46,002 nt of DNA from JAVBKV01 sp031553885 (GTDB lineage: Bacteria; Bacteroidota; Bacteroidia; Bacteroidales; Azobacteroidaceae), in assembly GCA_031553885.1 (NCBI GenBank), contig JAVBKV010000054.1:1-46002 (forward strand). Direction: 5' to 3'. Numbering within the stretch: position 1 is the first letter of the stretch; the number at the start of each line of letters is the position of its first letter. Under the pieces are notes generated by a model. That model was not told the origin of the DNA, did no database searches, and saw only the letters and a program-made list of their open reading frames with translations. Positions 32,712 through 41,296 of this stretch are shown here, one piece after another. The translations under genes were made by a program, and so were the position numbers.

Positions 32712-34010
32712 ATGGAAAAAATGCAAGTGAAAGATGCTAAAGGTAAACTTGGCGTTCTTGTTATTGGAGTAGGAGGCGCTGTTGCTACTACGTTTGTTGC
32801 CGGAACACTGATCGTGCGTAAGGGCTTAGCTGTACCTGTCGGTTCAATCACTCAATTGGCAACGATTCGTTTGGGAAAAAGAGAAGATAATCGTTTCCCG
32901 AAAATCAAGGACGTAGTTCCTTTGGCAAACCTTGGCGATATGGTATTCGGAGGATGGGACATTTTTGAAGACGATGCCTATGCTGCAGCTTGTCATGCCG
33001 AAGTGTTGACCAAAGAACACCTGGATCTGGTAAAAGATGAGTTACAGGCAATTAAACCGATGAAAGCCGTTTTCGATCAGGAATATGTAAAACGCTTGCA
33101 TGGAACCTGGGTAAAATCAGCTCCTACTAAATGGGATTTGATGGAAAAAGTACGTGAAGATATCCGTCAATTCAAGGCTGACAATAATTGCGATCGCGTA
33201 ATCTGTATCTGGTGTGGAAGTACGGAAGTATTTACTAAACTGGGAGAAGTTCACCAAACATTACCGGCGCTGGAAAAAGCAATGAAGGAAAATCATGCTG
33301 AAATCGCTCCTTCTATGATTTATGCTTATGCGTGCTTGGCAGAAGGCGTTCCTTACATCAACGGAGCTCCCAACCTGACGGTAGATATGCCGGCTATATG
33401 GGATTTCTCTGCAAAACAACAAGTGCCTATTCTGGGTAAGGACTTCAAGACCGGTCAAACCATGTTGAAAACCGTTCTTTCTCCGATGATCAAAACCCGT
33501 ATGCTGGGTTTGAGCGGATGGTTCTCTACCAATATCCTGGGTAACCGTGACGGAGAAGTACTGGATGATCCGGGATCATTCAAAACAAAAGAGGAGTCCA
33601 AACTTTCGGTTATCGACAATATCCTGCAACCGGATTTATATCCTGAATTGTACGGAGACGTTTATCATAAAGTACGTATCAATTACTATCCTCCCCGCAA
33701 AGACAACAAGGAAGGTTGGGATAACATCGATATCTTCGGCTGGCTGGGTTATCCGATGCAGTTGAAAGTCGATTTCCTTTGCCGTGACTCTATTCTGGCA
33801 GCTCCGTTGTGCTTAGACCTGGTATTGTTTACCGACCTGGCTCAACGTGCGGGTATGAGTGGTATTCAAACCTGGTTGTCATTCTACTTCAAGAGCCCGA
33901 TGCATGACAACGAGCACATTGCAGAGCACGACCTGTTCATTCAGTATGTAAAACTGAAAAATACATTGCGTTCGATCATGGGTGAAGAAACAATTGACTT
34001 TATGGATTGA
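32712..34010 (+). CDS. ino1: myo-Inositol-1-phosphate synthase (MIPS)
   Basis: The 432-residue protein has the NAD-binding motif VLVIGVGGAVATT (14-26) and the MIPS segments PLANLGDMVFGGWDIFEDDAY, LGLSGWFSTNILGNRDG, and KEESK in the active-site region. It converts glucose-6-phosphate to inositol-1-phosphate by an internal oxidation-reduction, the entry step to all inositol lipids. From memory, the B. thetaiotaomicron orthologue (BT_1526) lies in an inositol-lipid cluster. It is the last gene of this block and is followed by a strong intrinsic terminator (34043-34096). Confidence 0.95.
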   Translation: MEKMQVKDAKGKLGVLVIGVGGAVATTFVAGTLIVRKGLAVPVGSITQLATIRLGKREDNRFPKIKDVVPLANLGDMVFGGWDIFEDDAYAAACHAEVLTKEHLDLVKDELQAIKPMKAVFDQEYVKRLHGTWVKSAPTKWDLMEKVREDIRQFKADNNCDRVICIWCGSTEVFTKLGEVHQTLPALEKAMKENHAEIAPSMIYAYACLAEGVPYINGAPNLTVDMPAIWDFSAKQQVPILGKDFKTGQTMLKTVLSPMIKTRMLGLSGWFSTNILGNRDGEVLDDPGSFKTKEESKLSVIDNILQPDLYPELYGDVYHKVRINYYPPRKDNKEGWDNIDIFGWLGYPMQLKVDFLCRDSILAAPLCLDLVLFTDLAQRAGMSGIQTWLSFYFKSPMHDNEHIAEHDLFIQYVKLKNTLRSIMGEETIDFMD

Positions 34011-34042
34011 AGGTAATTCCTCATTACGAATAAAATACAATG

Positions 34043-34096
34043 GCTACGGGTTACAAACAAGAAGGTTTACCTTTTTTTGTAACCCGTAGCTTTTTT
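34043..34096 (+). terminator. Intrinsic terminator after the MIPS gene
   Basis: GCTACGGGTTACAAA (34043-34057) pairs perfectly over 15 bp with TTTGTAACCCGTAGC (34076-34090), followed by six T (34091-34096). The loop has 18 bases. This is the clearest terminator in the window and closes the pdxA-MIPS block. Confidence 0.9.
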
Positions 34097-34196
34097 CCGT
34101 CATTTGTAAGAGAAAATTTCTGTAACTTCGTTGACTGTTAGTAGAGTTGTAATAATTGGCTAATTGTATTTGTTAATTTTATAGATTAGGTCTGTT

Positions 34197-35462
34197 ATGA
34201 AAAAAAATAGTTTATTGTCCTTGTTTTTGTTTATAGGAATTTCATTTACTGCCCACGCCGAAAAACTGTCTTTACCGGATGGTACAATTCCCTCTAATAT
34301 GTGTGTACAGCTTAAAGGTCCGGATATGAATACAACTACCCTAGATAAGGTACGGGATTTGGGGATGAAGTGGGTAAGACGTGGATTTATCTGGGAAATG
34401 ATGGAAAAGGAAACGGGCGTTTACGATTTTGTCTTTTATGATGAATTTGTAAAAATGTGCAGGGAACGAGGACTCGGGATTATTGCCCCGCTGGCTTTCA
34501 GTAACAAACTATACGGTCATCCGAAAGATGAACCGGGTCGTTCGGCTTATGCCAGATGGGCTGCAACTTTAGCCGAACGTTATAAAGATGAGAATATCCT
34601 TTGGGAAATATGGAACGAGCCGAATACCATGACCTTCTGGGGAAGACACGGAAAGGTGGGTAATTCGGAATCCTATGCCGATGAATATACAAACTTAGTC
34701 AAAGCAACTGTTGCGGCAATGAAAAAAAGCAATCCGGATTGTATAATCTTAGCCGGTTCTGTTTCCAATATGTGGACAGAATCCTATAAATGGATGGCTT
34801 ATTGTTTCAACAAAGGAATGTTACAACTGGATTGGGATGTGTGGTCTGTACACCCTTATGGGCTGAAAGCTCCGGAAGATTATATCGAAGCGTATACAAT
34901 TACCCGGAAACTGATGGAGGATGCAGGTGGCTCCTCAAAACCCTGGATCAACTCGGAACGAGGATTTCCGATCGGTAAGAAAGAAGGCTTTGCCGGAGGT
35001 GATGCTTCCAAGGCTTACGAATACCAGGCATGGCATGTGGTCCGGCAATATCTGATCGATTTATTGGAAGGTGTACATTTGACCTGTTGGTACGAATGGA
35101 GTGGTGACGAAGGTTTTGCTCTTTATAAAGATGACACTTCTATTCCCGCATACAATGCATGTAAGGTTTTTGTTGAACAGTTAAGCGGGTATAAATTGGA
35201 CAAACGGGTCGAAACCAATAATGCCAGGGATTTCGTACTTCGTTTTGTCAATCCGGAAGGAAATGTAAAGCTGGTGGTGTGGACTTCTCCTCCACCCATG
35301 GAAAGTCCGGATAAAATTGTAGACCATGTAATCAACATTCCGGTAAACAAAGGAAACTCGCTTAATACTATCAATTTATATGGTAAATCCGAAATGGTCA
35401 AGGTTAAGAACAATAACATTGAAGTAAAACTGACCGGAGCTCCACTATATATTATTTTGTAA
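34197..35462 (+). CDS. Secreted glycoside hydrolase, clan GH-A (GH5/GH39-like)
   Basis: The 421-residue protein has a signal peptide ending near AHA (residue 21). A (beta/alpha)8 barrel has acid/base Glu141 in WEIWNEPN and a likely nucleophile Glu254 in WINSERGFP; WSVHPYG is another active-site strand. After the barrel a short beta domain (about 335-421) closes the protein. Two glutamates at the ends of strands 4 and 7 fit a retaining beta-glycosidase. GH5 and GH39-like families are both possible; the substrate is unknown. It stands behind its own terminator-isolated start, with the acyltransferase gene 66 bases downstream, so a lipid-linked glycan is conceivable but unproven. Confidence 0.85.
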   Translation: MKKNSLLSLFLFIGISFTAHAEKLSLPDGTIPSNMCVQLKGPDMNTTTLDKVRDLGMKWVRRGFIWEMMEKETGVYDFVFYDEFVKMCRERGLGIIAPLAFSNKLYGHPKDEPGRSAYARWAATLAERYKDENILWEIWNEPNTMTFWGRHGKVGNSESYADEYTNLVKATVAAMKKSNPDCIILAGSVSNMWTESYKWMAYCFNKGMLQLDWDVWSVHPYGLKAPEDYIEAYTITRKLMEDAGGSSKPWINSERGFPIGKKEGFAGGDASKAYEYQAWHVVRQYLIDLLEGVHLTCWYEWSGDEGFALYKDDTSIPAYNACKVFVEQLSGYKLDKRVETNNARDFVLRFVNPEGNVKLVVWTSPPPMESPDKIVDHVINIPVNKGNSLNTINLYGKSEMVKVKNNNIEVKLTGAPLYIIL

Positions 35463-35475
35463 TAAGTTAAATGAA

Positions 35476-35506
35476 TATCGGATATGGTTGGGCTAAATAT
35501 CCGATA
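35476..35506 (+). promoter_or_regulatory. 10-bp hairpin between the glycosidase and acyltransferase genes
   Basis: TATCGGATAT (35476-35485) and ATATCCGATA (35497-35506) are perfect inverted copies with an 11-base loop, 22 bases before the acyltransferase ATG. No T-run follows, so termination is unlikely; it may be a processing or regulatory hairpin. Confidence 0.35.
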
Positions 35507-35528
35507 ATCATCTAAAAAATATAAACCA

Positions 35529-36350
35529 ATGAAAGATCAATTGATCAGCATAGAAGATATAAAAAAGGCTCATCCGGTTTTCCGGAAGTCATACGGAGAA
35601 AGGCTGGCCCGTTGGGTGATCAAACTGGCAGGGTTGGATAACGTCAATCGTGTATACGATAGTGCCAAGTTCAAGACGGGAACGGATATCGAAGACGCCA
35701 TGATCGACGGACTGGGCATTACCAGGAAGGTGCATAATATGGAGGTGTTCAGACAGTTTGAAGGAAAACCTTTTATTACGGTCTCTAATCATCCTTACGG
35801 GCACATCGATGGAATCATGCTGGTCGGAGAAGTTGCTAAAGTCCGCTCCGATTTTAAGGTAATGGTCAATTGGATGCTGGGAATGATCGATGTTATGCAG
35901 GATCATTTTATCGGAGTCAATCCTTACAGTTCGGGATCACTTTCCGAACGTTCCAGTTTATCAGGGGTCAAAGAATGTATTCAGCATTTGAAAGAAAATC
36001 ATCCATTGGGTTTCTTTCCGGCCGGAGCGATTTCAAAGAATAAGATTACCCGGATCGAGGACCGGGAATGGCAACCCAGCGTTTTGAAACTGATTCAGAA
36101 AGCCCAGGTGCCCGTTGTTCCGATATTCATTTCCGGAACTAATTCCTGGTTTTTTAATTTTTTAGATCTGATCGATTGGCGGCTACGTACAGTCAGGTTG
36201 TGTCACGAACTGGATACCAAGAAAGGAAAAACGATTCATTTGGTAGTCGGAGAGCCTATTTCGGTAGAGGAGCAACAGAAATACAGGGATACAAAAGAAT
36301 TCGGAGAATTTCTTAAAGCTAAAACATACGGGCTGAAAGTTAAGAGTTAA
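35529..36350 (+). CDS. Lysophospholipid-type acyltransferase (PlsC/hemolysin-like family)
   Basis: The 273-residue protein has an acyltransferase motif with the histidine-aspartate pair in VSNHPYGHIDG, spaced as in the hemolysin/ornithine-lipid branch (NHP-x-G-x-x-DG). A second block FFPAGAISKN stands in the place of the usual F/P-E-G-T/R-type block, and a third is VPVVPIFISG. Such enzymes transfer a fatty acyl chain from acyl-ACP or acyl-CoA to a lysolipid or amino-lipid at the membrane. Its place after the inositol-lipid block fits lipid synthesis. The last codons run into a 41-bp inverted repeat (36335-36435). Confidence 0.85.
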   Translation: MKDQLISIEDIKKAHPVFRKSYGERLARWVIKLAGLDNVNRVYDSAKFKTGTDIEDAMIDGLGITRKVHNMEVFRQFEGKPFITVSNHPYGHIDGIMLVGEVAKVRSDFKVMVNWMLGMIDVMQDHFIGVNPYSSGSLSERSSLSGVKECIQHLKENHPLGFFPAGAISKNKITRIEDREWQPSVLKLIQKAQVPVVPIFISGTNSWFFNFLDLIDWRLRTVRLCHELDTKKGKTIHLVVGEPISVEEQQKYRDTKEFGEFLKAKTYGLKVKS

Positions 36351-36435
36351 AAGTTAAGAATTAAGAGTTAAGAATAAAATCCATCTCACTTTTCATTCTT
36401 AACTCTTAATTCTTAACTTTTAACTCTTAACTTTC
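36335..36435. repeat. Perfect 41-bp inverted repeat built of heptads between convergent genes
   Basis: The left arm (36335-36375) and right arm (36395-36435) are perfect inverted copies over 41 bp with a 19-base loop. Each arm is itself about five copies of a 7-base unit close to GTTAAGA (GTTAAGA, GTTAAAA, GTTAAGA, ATTAAGA, GTTAAGA). It overlaps the last codons of the acyltransferase gene and abuts the M13 peptidase stop, and may act as a bidirectional terminator. Confidence 0.9.
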
Positions 36436-38469
36436 TCACCAGATCGCAACCCGTTGGTCCTTAGGTACAAAGAGTTTGTTTTCCGGTGTTACCTGGAAGG
36501 CTTCGTACCAGGCATCCACGTGCGGAAGAGCTCCGTTTACACGCCATTGGCCGAGGGAGTGGGAATCCATCTTCGTCAGGCGAAGAATTTCTTCATTACG
36601 GATGTTTCCGGCCCAGACAGTAGCATAGCCTAAGAAAAAGCGTTGAGCATTGGTGAAACCGTTGACAGGAGCCGGAACGTCCTTGCCTTTCAATGAGTTT
36701 TGATAAGCCTGCCAGGAGATTTGCAGACCACCCTGGTCGGCAATGTTTTCTCCTAACGTGTAGCGACCGTTGGCATGAACCGTATCCAGGACCACGATGT
36801 TATTGAAGAAATTAACCAATACCTGGGCTCTTTCATCAAAACGGTTGGCATCCTCCGGAGTCCACCATTCGGCCAGGTTTCCGTCTTTATCGTACTGACG
36901 TCCCTGATCATCAAATCCGTGAGTCATTTCGTGTCCGATTACCACTCCGATAGCGCCGTAATTGACAGCATCATCCGCTTCCATATTGAAGAACGGAGGT
37001 TGAAGGATAGCAGCAGGGAAGCAGATCTCGTTGGTTGCAGGATTGTAATAAGCGTTAACAGTTTGCGGAGTCATCAACCATTCGTCTTTGTCCATCGGCT
37101 TGTTGAACTTGCTCAGCATGTAGTCGTAATCGAAGTTGTTGGAACGAACAATGTTGGCCCAGTAAGAATCGTCTTTGTTGACCGACAGGCTGGAATAATC
37201 CCTCCATTTGTCGGGGTAACCGATTTTAATATGGAAAGCGGCTAATTTTTCATGTGCTTTTACCTTGGTGGAATCACCCATCCAGGAAAGATTGTCGATG
37301 CGTTCTCCCAGTGCTGTTTGCAGGTTTTTTACCAGGGTCAGCATTCGTTCTTTGGCTGCAGGCGGGAAGTATTTCTCTACGTAGATTTGTCCTACGACTT
37401 CTCCCAGGCAACCGTTAACGACATCCACTGCACGTTTCCAGCGGGCTTTCTGTTCTTGTCTTCCGGAGAGTGTTTTTCCGTAGAAATCGAATACTGTATT
37501 TGAAAAATCATCACTCAGGAAAGATGAGGCAGCAGCGATTGTGTTCCAGTCTAAGTAATACTTGATATCCTGCAACGGATAAGACAGGATCACTTTGCTT
37601 ACTTCGGCAAGCGGTTCGGGCTGGGACAGGTTCAGGTCATTGATGTCTTTCAGTCCCAGGGTGTTGAAAAATGTCTTCCAGTCGATAGCCGGTGAATTTT
37701 TTTGCAGTTCGGCAACCGTTATTTTGTGGTAATTATTCATTGGTTCACGCAGCTTTTCACGCGGATAAGCCGCTGTAGCCAACTGAGTCTCAATCTTCAT
37801 AATAGCCGTGGAAGCTTCCTTGCATTGTTCGGGAGTATATCCGCACAAGCCGAATAATTTTTCGATCATTTCGACGTATTTGGTGCGAAGTTCCTGCGAG
37901 CGGGCATCATTTTCAAGGTAATAATCCCGGTCCCCCATTTTATATCCTCCCTGAGCGATATGGAAAATATTCATGGAACTGTTCATATCGTCCGCATAAA
38001 CATAACAGGAGAATAAGGGGTTAGTTCCGTCCCTGAACATGGTAGCCAGTTTGGCGCTTATTTCTGCTTTGTCCTGGATTGCAGCAATGCCTTCCATGAA
38101 AGGCTTGAGCGGTTCGGCACCGTCTTTGTTCAACTTGACACTGTCCATAGCCGAATTGTAAAGATCTCCGATTTTCTGGGAAAGACTTCCGGCTTCATTT
38201 TGTTTCTGAGACAGTTCTTCGATCAGGCTTTTTACCTGTTCCTGACTGTTTTCACGTAACTGGTCGAAAGTCCCGAAACGGGCATATTCGGCGCTTAGGG
38301 GATGGCTGTCCATCCATCCGCCACAGGCATAACGATAGAAATCGTTCCCGGCTACTATCGTTGTATCCATGTTGGCAAGGTCAACGCCTTGTACCAACTT
38401 TTCCTTAGGCTCATTACAAGCTGTTGTAAGCATAGCACATGCTGTTAAATAAAAAAATGTTTTCTTCAT
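36436..38469 (-). CDS. pepO: M13-family zinc metallopeptidase, lipoprotein (PepO-like)
   Basis: The 677-residue protein has a lipoprotein signal with Cys18 (LTTAC), an N-terminal helical M13_N domain, and the catalytic domain with VIGHEMTHGFDDQG (zinc H-E-x-x-H). The later ENIADQGG motif supplies the third ligand. It ends near VAIW with the usual C-terminal tryptophan. M13 peptidases (neprilysin-like) cut small peptides outside the cytoplasm. The ATG overlaps the end of the ABC-F gene by four bases (ATGA), so the two are translated together. The substrate is unknown. Confidence 0.93.
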   Translation of the reverse strand: MKKTFFYLTACAMLTTACNEPKEKLVQGVDLANMDTTIVAGNDFYRYACGGWMDSHPLSAEYARFGTFDQLRENSQEQVKSLIEELSQKQNEAGSLSQKIGDLYNSAMDSVKLNKDGAEPLKPFMEGIAAIQDKAEISAKLATMFRDGTNPLFSCYVYADDMNSSMNIFHIAQGGYKMGDRDYYLENDARSQELRTKYVEMIEKLFGLCGYTPEQCKEASTAIMKIETQLATAAYPREKLREPMNNYHKITVAELQKNSPAIDWKTFFNTLGLKDINDLNLSQPEPLAEVSKVILSYPLQDIKYYLDWNTIAAASSFLSDDFSNTVFDFYGKTLSGRQEQKARWKRAVDVVNGCLGEVVGQIYVEKYFPPAAKERMLTLVKNLQTALGERIDNLSWMGDSTKVKAHEKLAAFHIKIGYPDKWRDYSSLSVNKDDSYWANIVRSNNFDYDYMLSKFNKPMDKDEWLMTPQTVNAYYNPATNEICFPAAILQPPFFNMEADDAVNYGAIGVVIGHEMTHGFDDQGRQYDKDGNLAEWWTPEDANRFDERAQVLVNFFNNIVVLDTVHANGRYTLGENIADQGGLQISWQAYQNSLKGKDVPAPVNGFTNAQRFFLGYATVWAGNIRNEEILRLTKMDSHSLGQWRVNGALPHVDAWYEAFQVTPENKLFVPKDQRVAIW

Positions 38470-40412
38470 ATATTTCTTTTTAAATTCTCTAACTCAATCG
38501 TAGCGGTTGTCCATTCTTCCATGGTTTCTGATACTTGTTTCTGCATTTCTGCATGTTGCATCAGTAAATCAACGTTGGAAGCACCTTCAGGGGTCGACAA
38601 AATTACTTCTAATTCTTTGATTTTGGCTTCGAATGATTCGATTTTTTCTTCACTTTCAGCGATAATTTTTTCAATCCGGCGTTGTTGTCGTTGTTGCTCT
38701 TTGCGTTCTTCGTATGATAACTTATTGTCTGAATTGTAGTTGATTTCTTTTTGCTCGTTGAATGAAAGGGTGGATTCGGTTTTTCTTTCCAGCTCGTTCA
38801 GGTTTTCTATTTTTTTTCTTTCCAGAAACTCATAGATCCCTCCTAAGTGTTCTTTTATCCGTTGGTTGCCGAATTCATAGACTTTATCGACGAGTCCGGA
38901 TAAAAAATCCCGGTCGTGCGAAACAACAATCAGGGTTCCGTCAAATTCTTTCAGGGCTTCCTTCAGAATATCCTTGGATTTCATATCCAGGTGATTGGTG
39001 GGTTCGTCGAGGATCAACAGGTTGACCGGTTCCAGCAACAACTTGATCATGGCCAGACGGGTGCGTTCTCCTCCTGATAATACAGCGACTTTCTTGTCCG
39101 AGGCTTCTCCTCCGAACATAAAAGCGCCAAGAATATCCCGGATTTTAGTCCGGATATCTCCGGTGGCTACCTGGTCGATTGTATCGAAGACTGTTCGTTT
39201 TTCATCCATCAGATCAGCTTGATTCTGAGCGAAGTAACTGATCTTTACGTTGTGTCCCAGTTGTAGTTTGCCTGTATAGGGAATCTGCTCCATGATGCAT
39301 TTAATCAGGGTCGATTTTCCTTCCCCGTTTTTTCCTACGAAAGCCACTTTGTCTCCCCGGTTGATTGTTAATGTAGCATTTGCAAAAATCAGGTGGTCGC
39401 CGTAGCTTTTGGCTACGTTTTCCACGATTATGGGATAGGATCCGGAGCGGGGAGCCGGTGGGAATTTCAATCTCAGGGCCGAATTGTCTTCCTCATCGAC
39501 TTCGAGGCGTTCGATTTTATTCAGTTGTTTGATCCGGCTTTGTACCTGAACCGCCTTGGTAGCTTTGTAGCGGAATCGTTCGATAAACGCTTCCGTCTCT
39601 TCGATCTGTTTTTGTTGGTTTTCGTAGGCCCGGAGTTGTTGTTCCCGGCGTTCTTTACGCAGTACGACGTATTGGGAGTAATTAACCCGGTAATCGTAAA
39701 TTTTTCCCAGTGAGATTTCAATAGTCCGGGTTGTGACCGAATCGATGAATTTCCGGTCGTGAGAAACCAGTATAAGCGCATTGGACCGGGAACAAAGAAA
39801 ATCTTCCAGCCATTGGATGGATTCGATATCCAGGTGGTTGGTCGGCTCGTCGAGTAGCAGGATGTCCGGTCGTCTCAATAACAATTTGGCCAGTTCGATT
39901 CGCATCCTCCATCCTCCGCTGAACTCCCTGGTGGGACGGGCAAAGTCATTCCGGGTGAATCCCAGTCCGGTCAGTGTTTTTTCCACTTCCGCCTGGAAAT
40001 TGGATGCTCCCTCCATGAGCAGTTGCTCATTCAGGGTGGTTATTTTGTCGATCAGTTTATGGTATTCTTCGGATTCGTAGTCAGTTCTTTCGGACAGGTC
40101 CGTGTTCATCCGGTTCAGGTCTGCTTCCATCTGCAGGATATGGTCGAAAGCCAGTGATGCTTCTTCGATGACGGTCCGTTCATCCTTCAATTGCATCTGT
40201 TGCGGCAGGTAACCGATCGTCGTTTCCTTTGGCATGGAAATCCGGCCTTTAGTAGGTTCCTGAAGTCCTGCGAAAATTTTCAACAGGGTGCTTTTCCCAG
40301 CCCCGTTTTTACCTACCAGAGCGATTTTATCTTTTTTATCTACTACAAAACCAATTTCGTCCAGAAGCGTAAAGCCCCCGAACGAAACGGTTAATCCTTC
40401 TATTGAATACAT
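38466..40412 (-). CDS. ABC-F family ATPase (ribosome-associated type)
   Basis: The 648-residue protein has two ABC domains with Walker A GKNGAGKST (about 34-42) and GKNGEGKST, signature motifs FSGGWRMR and LSGGERTR, and LLLDEPTNHLDIES and LILDEPTNHLDMKS for Walker B. A linker between domains carries the ABC-F helical arm, and a C-terminal coiled coil occupies about residues 560-648. There are no membrane segments. ABC-F proteins bind the ribosome E site and rescue stalled complexes or protect from antibiotics; this length with coiled coil fits the housekeeping Uup/YdiF type. It is paired with the M13 peptidase downstream. Confidence 0.93.
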   Translation of the reverse strand: MYSIEGLTVSFGGFTLLDEIGFVVDKKDKIALVGKNGAGKSTLLKIFAGLQEPTKGRISMPKETTIGYLPQQMQLKDERTVIEEASLAFDHILQMEADLNRMNTDLSERTDYESEEYHKLIDKITTLNEQLLMEGASNFQAEVEKTLTGLGFTRNDFARPTREFSGGWRMRIELAKLLLRRPDILLLDEPTNHLDIESIQWLEDFLCSRSNALILVSHDRKFIDSVTTRTIEISLGKIYDYRVNYSQYVVLRKERREQQLRAYENQQKQIEETEAFIERFRYKATKAVQVQSRIKQLNKIERLEVDEEDNSALRLKFPPAPRSGSYPIIVENVAKSYGDHLIFANATLTINRGDKVAFVGKNGEGKSTLIKCIMEQIPYTGKLQLGHNVKISYFAQNQADLMDEKRTVFDTIDQVATGDIRTKIRDILGAFMFGGEASDKKVAVLSGGERTRLAMIKLLLEPVNLLILDEPTNHLDMKSKDILKEALKEFDGTLIVVSHDRDFLSGLVDKVYEFGNQRIKEHLGGIYEFLERKKIENLNELERKTESTLSFNEQKEINYNSDNKLSYEERKEQQRQQRRIEKIIAESEEKIESFEAKIKELEVILSTPEGASNVDLLMQHAEMQKQVSETMEEWTTATIELENLKRNI

Positions 40413-40420
40413 TTTTTGTT

Positions 40421-40512
40421 AATTGAGAGTTGAGAATTGAGAGTTGAGAATTGAAAATGTTTTTTTTGTGTAATAAATAATTCTCAATTCTTGACTCTCC
40501 ATTCTTAATTCG
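40421..40512. repeat. Second heptad-repeat inverted element
   Basis: The left part (about 40421-40459) consists of 7-base units ATTGAGA, GTTGAGA, ATTGAGA, GTTGAGA and ATTGAAA. The right part (about 40481-40512) carries inverse units related to ATTGAGA, with mismatches. The arms form an imperfect hairpin between the SGNH hydrolase stop and the ABC-F start. The units match the consensus of the element at 36335-36435. Confidence 0.75.
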
Positions 40513-40514
40513 TT

Positions 40515-41276
40515 TTATAAAACGGCTTTCAACCAGGTCTGAGCCATAAGTTGGGCTCCGGCCATGGAGGGGTGAACCCCGTCATTACCCCAGTAAGATG
40601 CGGGAGCCTTCTTCAGGGCTTCGTTGAAAACGCTCTGGAAGGGTACAAATATGGTCTTGAAGTCCTTGGAAATTTGTTTGACAGCTGTTCTGTAACCGGC
40701 AAAATTGGGTTCCCAGGTAGCATCCAGGGCTGTACCTCCGGCAATAATAAACGGTTCGCAGAGTACAATCTTTACGCCGGGAAGTTCTCTTTGTGTACGT
40801 CCTACCAGATCCCGGAGATCTGCCTCGTATGTAATGATCGTTCCTTCGTATCCATGTGTTTTAGTATGCCAGTAATCATTGACTCCGATCAGGATACTGA
40901 CAATATTCGGTTTCAGGTTGATACAATCCTTATCCCAACGTTCGGCCAGTTGAAAGACTTTATTACCGGAAATACCCCGATTGTAAATTTTCAGGTTTTT
41001 GTCCGGATGATTAGCCAGAAGGTTGGCGGTTGTATAATGAACATAGCCACCTCCCAGCATGGAAGTTTTGTTAGGGATTCCTTCGTCCTCCCGTTTTCTA
41101 CCGGCATCGGTTATAGAATCTCCCTGAAACAGGATAACTGCATCTTTGGGAAGTTTAAGTCCTTGCGTTGCGTTTACGGAGGCGATACCTGGTGTTGCAG
41201 CGCTTAACAATTCCGGCACAAACATGGCTCCGGCTCCCGCCAAAGCTGTTTTCTTGAAAAAATTTCGTCTGTTCAT
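40515..41276 (-). CDS. Tat-exported SGNH/GDSL hydrolase
   Basis: From the ATG at 41274-41276 the protein has 253 residues and a twin-arginine signal (NRRNFFKKTALAGAGAMF). SGNH blocks follow: GDSITDAG (Ser), ISGNKVFQ (Gly), IGVNDYWH (Asn) and NDGVHPS (His). It should act as a secreted esterase, possibly a carbohydrate acetylesterase. A start at 41393 would overlap the upstream nucleotidyltransferase gene by about 100 bases and would bury the Tat signal, so 41276 is preferred. It lies 20 bases after that gene. Confidence 0.9.
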   Translation of the reverse strand: MNRRNFFKKTALAGAGAMFVPELLSAATPGIASVNATQGLKLPKDAVILFQGDSITDAGRKREDEGIPNKTSMLGGGYVHYTTANLLANHPDKNLKIYNRGISGNKVFQLAERWDKDCINLKPNIVSILIGVNDYWHTKTHGYEGTIITYEADLRDLVGRTQRELPGVKIVLCEPFIIAGGTALDATWEPNFAGYRTAVKQISKDFKTIFVPFQSVFNEALKKAPASYWGNDGVHPSMAGAQLMAQTWLKAVL

Positions 41277-41296
41277 CTGGCTATAAGTGAAAAAAA

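Noticed and set aside
29368..34010. Reading the block as a phosphatidylglycerol or cardiolipin locus
   Set aside because: The presence of a clear MIPS gene and absence of PgsA/PgpA/Cls-type partners favour inositol lipids.
40551..41207. Open frame of 218 codons on the plus strand opposite the SGNH hydrolase
   Set aside because: Shadow of a well-supported gene with complete SGNH blocks.
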